Positions 37,348-49,775 of a stretch of DNA of 64,000 bases are shown here, in pieces. Under the pieces are notes generated by a model, which saw nothing but the letters and a program-made list of their open reading frames with translations, was not told the DNA's origin and searched no databases. Source of the stretch: Amphiura filiformis (Eukaryota; Echinodermata; Ophiuroidea; Amphilepidida; Amphiuridae); assembly GCF_039555335.1 (NCBI RefSeq), contig NC_092628.1:77936713-78000712 (forward strand), read 5' to 3'. The stretch's first letter is position 1. The number at the start of each line of letters is the position of its first letter. Both the position numbers and the translations under genes were made by a program.

Positions 37348-40300
37348 ATGGGGACCTTAAAGAAATATGTATTACCAGGCCTTGGATTTTGTGAAATACT
37401 GTTTTACAGTGGGATCATATATGGATGGGCTGCTCTAGTGTATGTCCTGAAGGAAGAAGGCTTCTACAGCCATTTATGCCAGAATCAGACAATGCATCCA
37501 GCAGATGAAGACATCGCTACTATCTCGTGTGTCAAACAGGACGCCATTTTGAATCTGATTTTTACTATCTCTTCTTTTGTACTTCAAGGATCTTTATTTT
37601 TGTTTGGAGTGCTATTTGACAACCTTGGAACCAGGTTTACCCGTTTGTTATTACAGTAAGTAAAAATGCGTACATGTAACAGGGAAGTTGATGAATGTTC
37701 TCAGTCATCCAGTTGTAGTAACATGAAATTTGGAATAGAGGTTATCCACTTCACATATCATGATATGCGTGACTTCTGGTTCCCGTAGTAGCCTATTCCT
37801 CATTCAAACTAATTCAATGCACGACCTCGGAGTTACCTGCATGACTTTGGCGAGCTATTTTGAAACAGTCATGGTTGCACATGCAGGTACTTCTTTAGAA
37901 TGTCATAAACAAGGTATAGCAGTCGTTGAATTCCAAATTTCATGTAACAGGGAAGTTATGCCGATGCTTAACTCGTAATACTCGTCTTAACGCTTTGTTT
38001 AAAAGTGATCGATTTATATCTATTATGAAAAAACGAGCCTCGGTCGACTACACTATAATCAATCTGGTTGTGCAGGGTGTCCCAACAAAAAATCTTGACA
38101 CTAAGTAGCAAATTATACGGTAAAACCTACATAGTGTATTTAAAACTGTACATGCAGCAAATAATTACCGTAATGGAGTGTCAAGTTTCATTTTAAAAAA
38201 ACATAAAAAAAAAAATTAAAAAAAACGTGATTGGGCCTATCCTTTTTCCTAAATTTGTTTCAAAAACATTGCGATTTCTCCACATGTGTTGTTTTTACAC
38301 CACATCTGTGCTTATATTTAAATTCTTTGGCTAATTCCCTCTCCAAAAATGCATGCTTTCTTATATCTTTCCTGATTTAAGAAGTTACGCCACTTTTAAT
38401 TAATGAATTTCTGCGAGTGCACATTCCCCTCATGTATGTTGAATGGTGAAATTTCATCATGCTCATATTCCAGTCTGAATAAAACAACGTGATATTTGAA
38501 AAGAAAGAAACAATTGCTATTTGCAATGCATGCATGCATGTGCGGAAATTTTAATTTTCTTTCTTCCCTCTCGCAAACAGCATATTACTCGTAGCAGGAT
38601 TCGTGACGATGCTTCTATCTTCTCCTTCGTTACCGCAGCTACTATTTCCTGGGATGATTTTGCTGGCCTTAGGTGGTGGCCAGTTTATTCCTGCTAATTT
38701 TCAGGTAACAATAGTTGAACAATAAAGTTAAATTGAATATGAAGAAATAAGCTATACCAGCTTATACATATGTCTGTATCTACTGTGTTAAGGTGACGCT
38801 TAAAAGAAACTCAAACTTTAACAGATCTTTTATAGGATCGTCAAAATTTATAGAAGCAGTGTAAAACATTGCGCAAATTCTAACACAATGATTCTTTTTA
38901 CTCTCGAAACTTAACATTAATGCCCTTTAGCTCTTTTGTTAGGTCTTTAGTCTTCAGATATATGCTGATATACCGACAGATTCGCCTAATGACGCAGATG
39001 GGAACCCTTGACCATAACTGTAATTTTAGGCACAAGCTAAAAGTGCCTTCACTTAATTCTAGTTGGGATTTTCAGAGTAGGGAGCTCTCTGTACGTGAAA
39101 TCTACCATAAGGCAAAGGAGCCTATGTGCGCCGCGCCGTTAGGCAAATCTTTGCGGAGTTTTAAAATATGGATCGGCACTTGAAGGTCAACGGCAGTATA
39201 CACTGCCGCTGATTGTATTTATTTGAATTCACTGACATTCAATCTAACACAATGCATAGGCCTAATTTATATAAAATGCTTTACCTTTCTTAGAATAAGT
39301 CGAGAAGCTGTCAGTAATGACTGTCAAATTAAATAACCGTCGCCGTATGATGCCATTTGCCAACGGAGTAGCCTACAATACACCGCTTTAACCGATTTGA
39401 CGCTATTTTGTTTCCCGGGTTTGTTTCCTAACTTCCAGATAGGTAATCTGTTCAAGAATCACCACGCAACAGTGAGAGCTACTTTAAGTGGCGCTTTTGA
39501 TTCGTCTGCCGCCGTGTTTGTTCTTGTCAAGGTTAGTAATGTCTTTAATGGTTGCTTTTGAATTGCGGTAAAAAAGGTGTGCTTTTCCTCATCTCAGCTT
39601 TTAATCCCTGCGTTTATAAAAAAAAACCCGCTTCAACATTGTGGTCTACATTAAAAATAAACATGATTAAAAGTGCCCTTTTGATGCTTATTATTAGATT
39701 AAAATATACATGTTACAGATAATACCATAAAGAATTCAAAAGGTACCCCGGTAAGCCTTAGTGGTGTTATAGACTGGGATCACTTTGTGCTAGTCTTTTG
39801 ACGTTGCTCAAAATGTTAGAGCAAATAATTATTGTATCACCCAGCATCATGTCCAAAAAGTCTTTAAAATGGCATTTCATGAAACACAAAGGACTACAAT
39901 TTGTAAATATTGGCATATTAATTGTTGCTTGACGTAGACCGAGGGACGGGGTATGCGAATCACAACCCTCCTCTCCTATTATGGGTTGTAATCGAGTTCG
40001 TATATACGGCAAGATTGTTTAAAATAAACAAACAAACACATACTCCAATAATATTTATGATTAAAACCGCTTTAGTTTCAAGAACCATTCAATGTTATCA
40101 TAAAGGCACATTTTTGCAATAGCCTGTCTTTGCATTCCCGATTCACTTTATACGACACCAATTTATTTGCAGTTGGGATACGACGGAGGTATTTCTCTGC
40201 AGACATCATTCGCTATCATGATAGGAATCACAGCATTATTCTTGATCAACACATTTCTACTGATGCCGGTTGATCATATTCATTCAAGCAAAGATGATAG

Positions 40301-43300
40301 TAACCAAGATGATGAGATAAATAATCCCAATGATGAGACTAGAAGCGATAACCAAGAAAGTACGTTGACATGTCCACTCATAGTAAATTATGTCTGTATT
40401 TCTTAAACGTCAAATGTGACCGTCTTATCTTGAAACTGTTACACGATTAACCTACTCATCAGCAGGTGTACTTATTTTATGTGACATACATTATACTATA
40501 CTTTTAAAACAAATTCACACATTTTTTTTTCAGTTTCAAGAAGACAGGCAGAAACTTTAAAGAACGAAACTTTCCCTACATTGAAGTCGTGCGTAACTTC
40601 CCCGTCATTCCTGCTCCTTATTCTGTGGTTCTCAATTCTTCAACTCCGGACAGTATACTACGTTGGAACATTGAATTCTTATTTGATTCGTGTGACCAAT
40701 GAAGATGACAAACAAGGTGTGTGTGTTTCGTCCGCGGTAATGTTCGTATCAGTATCTGTGTGCGAAATGTTTTTGTTCCGAACGGTTTTCATTACGAAGG
40801 GTCATTTATCATGTTTGCCCGAACACGCTTTTGAGGTTACAGGGGCTATTTTAGGGGAAAAACACTGCACATTGGCAAATATAACTTTCTGGTTAAATGT
40901 ACTTTTGCCTAAATGCCCAAACAGGCTACATGTTGGCACTTGTGCGGAGTGTTGGGGACGATGTGTTCCCCTCCAGTTTCTGAGATTTTTTTTTTATTTA
41001 CTCAATTTAATGCTATATATTTTTTATCTAAACCAGTGGCGTAAAATATTTCTCTTTGACATGGGTACTGGCGGTCGTCCCGCCCGGGAACATTCAGTTT
41101 TCTCTTATATCATTTATGATCCCAATGTGTTTGTTTGTTCCAGTACACAATGCGTACAGGGTGTATCAAAATGATTGGTACCCATCAATTTTGATGCTTA
41201 TTGAAAAGCCTGCCTCTTCCAAATACAACAGTAGATACTCTTGAAATGTCCAGAATGTATAGTTTATGATTTGTTTTGCAACGGATCTGCAAATTATTTG
41301 CATTTTATGTTGAATTTTGATGAGTCTAGCTCATCCATTATCAATGAAAACTGATGGGTACCAATCATTTTGATACAGCTTGTAGGCCTAAATCTTCTTG
41401 CTTTTAAAATACCTTACTAATGATAGTATATTATTAAATGAATTATCATTTATATATACTAAAAAAGGGTCCAAGAATTTAACCTTGGTTAAACTAGTTT
41501 TGAAACTTTAACTTTAAACATTTAATATCATTATTTATATTATCTGCAATTCTCATTTACAATTTTTCAAAATGTTGGCGTATCAGGACGTGTTGTTGTT
41601 TCTAAGATTGGTCACACGATTAAGAATATTGCAAATAATAAGCATGTTAACCAAACGGCTCATTAGTCCACTATGCTCATTATTTTGTGATGTGACGTTT
41701 TTTCTGCCAAAACTAAATGTCTACAATTAAGCATGTATATATTTTGAAAGTGCATTTGACTCGATTTAAAAAAATGAATCTAGCTACAGCTCGATGAAAG
41801 TATACACACCTGGTTCACTAATACCAAGTTAATGTTATTATGTTATACAAAATGATTATTCAGAAAATATATTCTGGGATTTTTTTTAAATAGGTAGGTT
41901 TTCATTCAAAATGTAAATCCATTTAATTGACTTGTCATTATTTTCACTTAGCTACAGCTTGATGAAAGTACACATCTGGCTCACTAATATCAAGTTAACG
42001 ATATTATGTTTAAAAAATGTTTAAAAACGGTATTATGTTTTATGTTAATCATAAAAGAAATTGGGTGGATGGTGTTATTTAGAAGGGTAGGGTTTGATTT
42101 AAAATATAAATTCATTTAAAGGAATTGTAATTTTTTTTACCTAGCTGTAATTTGATGAAAGGACACGACAAAATGCAAAAACGCATACAAATGTTACAAA
42201 GGTGTACAAAGGTGCCTACAATTTCTTGAAATATCGCACAGCCGCTTAAAATTATCAGAATGTGATACGATTGCTGTAAATTTCACAACTTTAGTGACAC
42301 GCAAAGGTGCATATAAGGTATCTGCAAATTGTATAAAATTTGTCAAAGTTGCATGCAAGTATTATTACAAAAATTTAAACGCACTGTCTATGAACTAAAT
42401 GTCCAATAGTGCTTAATTTAAAACTTAATCACTAAGATGTTCAGTTCATAAACATGGTGTTAAATTGTCTACAAGCAATACACATAAGGTTATACCTAAA
42501 TGATTTGATGAGTTTATCATTTAGTGTTCAGGATCATCTACAGGATAACTCAATAGAAATAGGCCATGTGGATTGGGGACTTAGCTTAAAATATCGGTAG
42601 TAAACCTAAAACGTTCGTGAAGATTCCAAAACCATAAATTGTCTTCTTCACAATGTTGCAAAAATCATCAAAATCACTGATCTGCTCGTCCCAAGGCTTA
42701 TCCTCACTATAACTCACAACTAACTCCTCACAAACTATACCCATTTTGAAACTTGAATTGTATATTAATATTTTAAGCACGGATTTTTAATTCTCATTGC
42801 ACGGATGTTCATCCTCACTGCACAAACGTGCCAGGAGGCACGTTAAAATAGCCCATGAGTTTATGTACGGGGATTACTTCAGTTAAGAAAACGCCCGTGT
42901 TTGTTTAGTTTTTTGTTTGCTTTAATAAAAGGATATGCATATTGGTTTACTTTTTATGACTTTCAACTTTAAAAGTAACACTTTTGCCACCAATTTTGCT
43001 TTGTACGTATACGTTTCGAGTGTCAACATCAGTTTGATTGTGCTTGAAAACTATATAGACACCGTATTGACCATTTGTTTCTTCCTCTTTCAGTGAGCCA
43101 TTATACTGAGGTATTCAGCTATTTACAACTCGGCTCAGTTTTTGTTGCATCATCTTGTGGCTTGCTCCTTGATAGAAATAAATGCAGGAAAGGTATGAAA
43201 ACAAAACAATATTAAATAACAATGTCGGATATTAAATTGAAACTTGATGGGCGTCAACTTTGTTACAGTGCTGTGTGTATACACGTACACTCTAGAAGTA

Positions 43301-46300
43301 GGATACATCTAAATTCTTATAAGGAACTTGTCAGGCATGGTGATTGGTGAACTTTTGTATCAATGTATAATACACAAAAGTGAAAAACTAGTCAGAGCAA
43401 AAAACAAAACACAATGTACAACGCAAACAACGGACTACATGAACAAGGAATCAAACGCCACATTGCCGTGAGAGAGCTACAATTCCGAAAAAAACGTGTT
43501 TGAACACCCACTGTAATTCCCATGTTCTTCTTAGTATAGTGCGCACACTATATGAGTCAATGGAAACTAAGGATTGTAGTAGTATTGTCTCAATGTTCAT
43601 CTTAAGCATACCCCTCCCCTTTCCCCACCAAACAATGTTGGGATAAGATATAGTGAAGATGAGCATATTGGGCATGCCAACATTATACGGGGTAGAAGAG
43701 GGACCATTTCCAATAAGGCCTTAAAAGGATTCGAACAATTATTTCTAAGATTGTAGAATTGTAAGATTTGAGTTACATAACTAAACGTTAACGTGGATTT
43801 TCTCAATGCAGGAGTTTCTCACATTGTTCGAGGTCCATACGCAGATCTTGAAGACAGTGTTACTGGCTTCGTCGTGACTACCATATTGTACATCTTATTT
43901 TCTATTGTTAATCTCATCTCCATATTGGAAGTGCAATATCTGACATTTGCATTGCAAGTGATAACAAGAACATTTTTCTACGCAATTGCTGTAGCAATTA
44001 TACCAATTATGTAAGTTAATTAATTAATGATTATCATTAAAGATTACTTAGTATGGGATATCAATATTGTCCAGGATGTATGTGCATGGAAGATTTGAGT
44101 CTATTAAATAAGCTATATCATGCCGGGTGGCATCTAAACCGTAGACGAATATATGTTGTCAAGCAAAATCAGTCTGAAGTAGGCATACTACACTGGAATT
44201 TCAGTGACTCAAGACAAGCGGTACGTTATTTATGATGAGAAAAGAGGTACCGCTAGAATGTACCTCATTTCTTAACATATAATGAACCACTTGTCTTGAA
44301 TCACTGAAATTTCAGTTAAGTAATTTCTTAACATATATAATGAACCACTTGTCTTGAATCACTGAAATTTCAGTGAACATTTGTTAACAAAGTTACGACA
44401 ATTTGAACACCGGCGGTACATTAAAAAGAAAGAAACGGATCGAGAAAATCAAGTTAGAGTATGATGTAAATACATAGTCAACTTAACAACGATACCTTTG
44501 CTGGTTTAAGATATGGCTACGTAATTTGGCATAACAAAACATAAAATCCGAGCTGCTTTTGGAATAATTTTACGATTTTTGACAATTATCGAAGTTGGAG
44601 GGGAGAGGGGGGGGGGGTCACTTTTTTAACATTTTCATTAGAAATATGATCTCTTAATCTGGCCCGCACGGAAACAACACATTAGTCCGAGTCCGAAAAG
44701 TGGTACTACACCCCTGATAAATTTTGTGAGTAATTTTGTATTTTTCTCAAAAAATAACTACACACTGGTAGCAAAAGTCATGTATATTATAGGGGCAAGG
44801 AATCCAATTACTTATATTACTTGCTTAAGATGAGTGGTGTCCTCGAACTACAACAGCACGCCAAACCCTTCTGTCCTGCATGGCCGTCCCCAAATCATTA
44901 TATGTTAAGAAATGAGATACATTCTAGCGGTACCTCTTTTCTTATCATAAATAACGTACCGCTTGTCTTGAGTCACTGAAATTCCAGTGTACAGTAGTAA
45001 CTGGATATCTTTTGTTACCAGTGTGTTATTATTTTTTGAGAAAAATGCAAGAATAGTCACAAATTTATCAGGAGGTGTAGTACCATCTTAAAGTTAGGGA
45101 TTAGGGCATTTTAGGTTACGATTAGAGTTAGGGATAATGTAAGAGTTAGGGTTAGCATTGGGGTTCGTGTTAGGGATAGGGTTAGGTCATAGTTATGGCA
45201 AGTGTTATAGTTTGGTTTTTAGGTTAGGGATATATATTTACGGCTAGAATTAGGGCTTTTAAAAGTTATTGAATAGGGTTAGGGTGTAAACCTTGCGTTT
45301 GTGGGAAGAGAAGAAACTTTTAACCTATTACGTCGCTCTTGATCAGTTTAAGATTCAGCTTAATTGGTAGAGCATGCACACAAAAAGCAAACTTTGAATC
45401 CTGAATAGCTGAAATGATTTTATGTATTTTTTTTTCTCTCTATAGGTTTCCCAGCAGGTACTTTGGATCACTTTTTGGACTTCTATCAACTACGGGAAGT
45501 GTGGTTTTACTCCTACAATTTCCACTTTTCTTGTTAACTCAGCATGTATTTGACGATGACCCATTGGTGGTAAGTCAATATAACTCATGATAAGATTGAT
45601 TCTTGTCGTGGCTGTTTACATCTTTTTCTGCTGAAAAGATGCATGTTCATCCAAATTTACAAGGCACATTGAGTAATTTTATTTTATCTCTACACAGTAA
45701 AAATGTGATGTAATTCTACGGAATTTTTTGACGAAGAATATCTATATTATTATGGAAACATTTTTACGGAATAGTTTCGGCAACTTTTTAGTAGGGGAAT
45801 TTCAGTAATGTTATTTTTTACTTAAGATATAGCTTTCAACATGTAAATATTATTTATTTTAAGAAACCTAAACCTCCCAGGACTACAGTCTCAACGCATA
45901 TCTGATCAAACTTTGAGGACGAGAAATTTGATTTCAGATATTCTAATTTGAATCAAATTTGGAAATTTGAACTGGTCCTAAATCAATGGCATTTAAAGTT
46001 TTAATAATTCATTATAGTCATATGAATTGCAAAAAGTTATAAAACGACATTAGAGTCCATGATATTACAAGAAGTGATAAATCTACGTTATAGTCAATGG
46101 TATAGTAAGAAGAAGTAACACTACGTTATAGTCAATGGTATTGCAAGAAGTGGTAAAACTATATACGTTATAGTCAATGGTCAAAACTACGTTATAGTCA
46201 CTGGTAGTGCAAGAAGTTTTAAAACTACGTTATAGTCCACGGTATTGCAAGAAGTGGTAAACTACGTTATAGTCAATGGTGCTGCAAGAAGTGGTAAAAC

Positions 46301-47755
46301 TACGGTATAGTCAATGGTATTGCAAGAAGTGGTAAACTACGTTATAGTCAATGGTACTGCAAGAAGTGGTAAAACTACGTTATAGTCCACGGTATTGCAA
46401 GAAGTGGTAAAACTCCGTTATAGTCCACGGTATTGCAAGAAGTGGTAAAACTACGTTAAAGTCCATGGTATTGCAAGAAGTGGTAAACTACGTTATAGTC
46501 AATGGTACTGCAAGAATTGGTAAAACTACGTTATAGTCACTGGTATTGCAAGAAGTGGTAAAACTACGTTAAAGTCCATGGTATTGCAAGAAGTGGTAAA
46601 CTACGTTATAGTCAATGGTACTGCAAGAAGTTGTAAACTACGTTATAGTCAATGGTATTGCAAGAAGTGGTAAAACTACGTTATAGTCAATGGTATTGTA
46701 AGATATGGTAAACTATACGTTATAGTCACTGGTATTGCAAAAAGTGGTAAAACTACGTTATAGTCAATGGTACGGCAAGAATTGGTAAAACTACGTTATA
46801 GTCACTGGTATTGCAAGAAGTGGTAAACTACGTTAAAGTCCATGGTATTGCAAGAAGTGGTAAACTACTTTATAGTCCGCGGTATTGCAAGAAGTGGTGA
46901 AACTACGTTAAAGTCCATGGTATTGCAAGAAGTGGTAAACTACGTTATAGTCAATGGTACTGCAAGAAGTGATAAAACTACGTTATAGTCAATGGTATTG
47001 CAAGAAGTGGTAAAACTACGGTATAGTCCATGGTATTGCAAGAAGTGGTAAACTACGTTATAGTTAATGGTACTGCAAGAAGTGATAAAACTACGTTATA
47101 GTCAATGGTATTGCAAGAAGTGGTAAACTACGTTATAGTCAATGGTACTGCAAGAAGTGATAAAACTACGTTATAGTCAATGGTATTGCAAGGAGTGGTA
47201 AAAGTACGTTATAGTCAATGGTATTGCAAGATGTGGTAAACTACGTTATAGTCACTGGTATTGCAAGAAGTGGTAAAACTGCATTATAGTCAATGGTACT
47301 GCAAGAAATGGTAAAACTGCATTATAGTCAATGGTACTGCAAGAAGTGGTAAAACTACGTTATAGTTCATGGTATTGCAAGAAGTGGTAAAACCTCGTTA
47401 TAGTCAATGATAGTGCAAACACACGAGTTACAACACATCTTAGGAAAGCTTTGAGAATTAAATTTGGACTTTGTGGATTTACCTAGTAAATACCGATATA
47501 ATTTTCAAGAAATTTCAAGAATCCAGCCCTTGCCATTTTTAACTTTAAAAAGAGCAAAAATCCAACTGGTGTCTCCACTTAAATTTGAAATTATACTGTA
47601 TCAATATCTCTCTTTCTTTTTTCTTCCAGATCAATGCAATTCTTCTCATCGCTTGTCTATTCACACTAACCTTGCCGATTTACATATTCATTTCCACGAA
47701 AAGGAAAAACAAAGAAATAGGTTCACGTAGGCAAAACAAAGTCTTAATTGGGTAA
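37348..47755 (+). CDS. SLC43A3-type membrane transporter, tandem copy A (9 exons)
   Basis: Exons are 37348-37655, 38581-38704, 39439-39531, 40173-40359, 40534-40716, 43094-43192, 43812-44010, 45446-45569 and 47630-47755. All introns are GT-AG with matching phases, and the protein is 480 residues. The family is an MFS carrier of the plasma membrane. Vertebrate SLC43A3 is an equilibrative purine nucleobase transporter, while SLC43A1/2 carry neutral amino acids. Closest to A3: GW..LV.V.K.E.FY..LC in TM1/loop 1, IGNLF..H..T......GAFDSS.AVF, TFLLMP.DHI, QL.....VGTLN and QYLTF.LQVI.R. Loop 1 has a cysteine pair (C44, C61) and a sequon at N46. G87-R99 (GVLFDNLGTRFTR) is the MFS loop 2-3 motif. Compared with copy B, indels after residue 470 put the tail in another frame, shortening it by about ten residues. 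A tiny upstream ATG-GTG-TTC-TGA lies about 28 bp before the start. Confidence 0.92.
41157..41382. mobile_element. Small TA-flanked TIR element in intron 5 of copy A
   Basis: CAGGGTGTATCAAAATGATT at the left is mirrored as AATCATTTTGATACAGCTTG at the right, and both ends abut TA. Size and TA target fit a Tc1/mariner-type MITE. Intron 5 of copy B lacks it. Confidence 0.8.
44191..44989. mobile_element. TA-flanked TIR element, 0.8 kb, in intron 7 of copy A
   Basis: About 90-bp terminal inverted repeats begin CACTGGAATTTCAGTGACTC and include CAAGACAAGCGGTACGTTAT. The flanks are TA on both sides. The interior lacks a transposase frame. Next to the left TIR, the CTTGTCTTGAATCACTGAAA phrase is repeated twice more. 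It fits a Tc1/mariner-type non-autonomous element. Confidence 0.8.
45080..45300. repeat. Degenerate interstitial TTAGGG repeats
   Basis: A dozen or more GTTAGGG/TTAGGG-like words are scattered through about 220 bp of intron 7 of copy A, many as AGGGTTAGG. The array is eroded. TTAGGG is the telomere unit of most metazoans. Confidence 0.75.
46010..47418. repeat. Minisatellite, 37-38 bp unit, about 37 copies, intron 8 of copy A
   Basis: The unit reads CTACGTTATAGTCAATGG then TATTGCAAGAAGTGGTAAAA, with subtypes (CACGG or CATGG for AATGG; TACTGC for TATTGC). Length alternates by one A. It occupies most of the last intron, ending about 210 bp before exon 9. Intron 8 of copy B has a handful of degenerate units of the same sequence. 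Confidence 0.95.
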
Positions 47756-47866
47756 TAGAGGCATCGACTTCTCTAATAAGACTTGGACATGAACAAAGCT
47801 TTTAACATGTTTGCAGTTGAACTATTCTGTGTCACAGCCCATAAAACTGCCATCATAATATCGTGG

Positions 47867-48135
47867 GCTTAGAGCCAGATCTAGCTATGTCCACAATTAC
47901 ATGTTACTCATTTCGGCAACAAATGGACGGTTAATTCTGCCCTCTATAATATAATGTGACTTTGGGGTATGTACATCATGGCCACTTGCGTCTAACTAAC
48001 CATGCTAACTGTTTAAGTGACCATGCATATACCCCAAAGTCACTTGCATTTAGTTTGGAGATCATAATTAACCATCCATTTGTTGCCGAAATGAGTAACA
48101 TGTAATTGTGGACATAGCTAGTTCTGGCTCTAAAC
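47867..48135. repeat. 270-bp palindrome
   Basis: AGAGCCAGA.CTAGCTATGTCC, TACATGTTACTCATTTCGGC and ACTTTGGGGTATG are each mirrored at the other side. The centre of about 60 bp is unpaired. It is a foldback MITE-like unit just 3' of copy A. Confidence 0.8.
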
Positions 48136-48484
48136 CTATGCAGAGTATAGGAGTATGGCGGGTGAAAATGCCGTCACACTGTAATGTGACAATTTCGACG
48201 ATCGACCCTGGATCGCGAGGGTCTTTTATATCAAAGAATACGCCTGAAAAAGTTGATGTAAAATGAAGAGTCGTTATATGGATGACCGATTACATCTTCT
48301 CTGGGATGACCTATCATTCTTAATATGGAAAAAGGTCCATCGGTGTTTTGAAGAAAATGGGACAATCTACCAATTTTTTGCAGGATATTTGAGTTCATCT
48401 AATTTTACATTGGTGTAGAAATCATAATTTGAGAGCAAAATAACCATCAATAAATTAAATTTGCCATTATCGTGTGTTTTATTC

Positions 48485-48488
48485 GCAT

Positions 48489-48555
<67 letters not shown>

Positions 48556-48556
48556 T
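48485..48556. repeat. (TTTA)n array, left border of the Penelope-like element
   Basis: About 18 pure TTTA units directly adjoin the Penelope-like terminus, as happens at 8036-8090 and 49663-49774. Confidence 0.9.
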
Positions 48557-48586
48557 AAACAAAAAGTAATGCAAAAATTAAATTTT

Positions 48587-48629
48587 TATGCAACTGGCAG
48601 TTTCATCCATGATGGAATCATCAGGCATA
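48587..48629 (-). ncRNA. Hammerhead ribozyme motif (Penelope-type), copy 1
   Basis: On the minus strand: TATGC, CTGATGA, stem II TCCA/TGGA with a 3-nt loop and a U-U pair at its base, GAAA, a 3-bp stem III ACT/AGT, cleavage site GTT, then GCATA closing a 5-bp stem I with TATGC. All core positions are canonical. The U-U at the base of stem II, where a G-C is usual, may slow the reaction. The small stem III is typical of retroelement hammerheads. Confidence 0.72.
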
Positions 48630-49125
48630 CTGATCTTAAAACTACATTACAAGCACACACATATATAAATACAATCGTTATACACTTGACATAAACTGCT
48701 TGAACTTAAGCTACAATAGTCCATCATAAAACGAGTTAGTTGAAGTTGTGAAAAACCGTCAAACTGTCTTAATTCCGGGACTGATGGCGTCGGTTTGCTG
48801 CTTTTGAAGCCGTATGTTTCTTTTTTGGCAGTCTCTGTCTGTCTGAGGAAGAAGAAAGCCTTCCACCTCATCCTGTGTATTAGACTTTCAGTTTTTTCGA
48901 TCATCCTCTTGATGAAGTTCGAGTGCGTTGGGATCGGTATGTTTTTGGTGCTGTAGTCGAATTTAACTTGCTGCATTGTTGATGCTGGTGAAGTCAAAAA
49001 GTGCTCTACCGAAGATTGGGAGCGATATATACGAAGTAGATAAAGCTGACTTGCCAGTAAACAAAGTGCTCGATCCGTAAGGAGAGCGTAAGTATAAACA
49101 AAAAGTAATGCAAAAATTAAATTTT

Positions 49126-49168
49126 TATGCAACTGGCAGTTTCATCCATGATGGAATCATCAGGCATA
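49126..49168 (-). ncRNA. Hammerhead ribozyme motif (Penelope-type), copy 2
   Basis: Identical to copy 1 over the whole 43-nt motif, and same strand, about 540 bp apart. It marks the other terminus of the minus-strand unit, so a transcript across the unit could be trimmed at both ends. Confidence 0.72.
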
Positions 49169-49522
49169 CTGATCTTAAAACTACATTAAATTCGACTACA
49201 GCACCAAAAACATACCGATCCCAACGCACTCGAACTTCATCAAGAGGATGATCGAAAAAACTGAAAGTCTAATACACAGGATGAGGTGGAAGGCTTTCTT
49301 CTTCCTCAGACAGACAGAGACTGCCAAAAAAGAAACATACGGCTTCAAAAGCAGCAAACCGACGCCATCAGTCCCGGAATTAAGACAGTTTGACGGTTTT
49401 TCACAACTTCAACTAACTCGTTTTATGATGGACTATTGTAGCTTAAGTTCAAGCAGTTTATGTCAAGTGTATAACGATTGTATTGATATATGTGTGTGCT
49501 TGTAATGTAGTTTTAAGATCAG

Positions 49523-49565
49523 TATGCCTGATGATTCCATCATGGATGAAACTGCCAGTTGCATA
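49523..49565 (+). ncRNA. Hammerhead ribozyme motif (Penelope-type), copy 3
   Basis: Same 43-nt sequence on the plus strand: TATGC 49523-49527, CTGATGA 49528-49534, stem II 49536-49546, GAAA 49548-49551, stem III 49551-49559, predicted cleavage after 49560, stem I close 49561-49565. Confidence 0.72.
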
Positions 49566-49662
49566 AAAATTTAATTTTTGCATTACTTTTTGTTTATACT
49601 TACGCTCTCCTTACGGATCGAGCACTTTGTTTACTGGCAAGTCAGCTTTATCTACTTCGTAT

Positions 49663-49775
<113 letters not shown>

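Larger units (their letters stand above)
48557..49662. mobile_element. Rearranged Penelope-like retroelement (partial units, inverted duplication)
   Basis: A minus-strand unit (49170 to 48557) reads: hammerhead terminus, about 120 bp leader, the N-terminal part of a Penelope-type ORF, then the hammerhead terminus again. A plus-strand piece (49190-49662) repeats the ORF segment and terminus and runs into the start of the leader. The ORF product has FDYSTKNIPIP, RMRWKAFFF and KETYGFKS, which I recognise from the N-terminal region of Penelope-like polyproteins; no reverse transcriptase or GIY-YIG endonuclease follows. The repeated hammerhead-bearing termini correspond to the pseudo-LTRs of the group. 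The inverted arms are 48557-48965 and 49190-49600. It is non-autonomous, and arm identity suggests a young age. Confidence 0.72.

Noticed and set aside
39922-40122. Frame just before exon 4 of copy A
   Set aside because: It contains no family motif and conflicts with the exon chain.
40581-41174. 197-residue plus-strand frame
   Set aside because: Its first third is transporter exon 5. The rest reads through the donor at 40717 into intron DNA and does not resemble the transporter, which continues correctly at 43094.
46010-47418. CRISPR-like array
   Set aside because: Units of 37-38 bp are directly contiguous with no variable spacers; it is a minisatellite.
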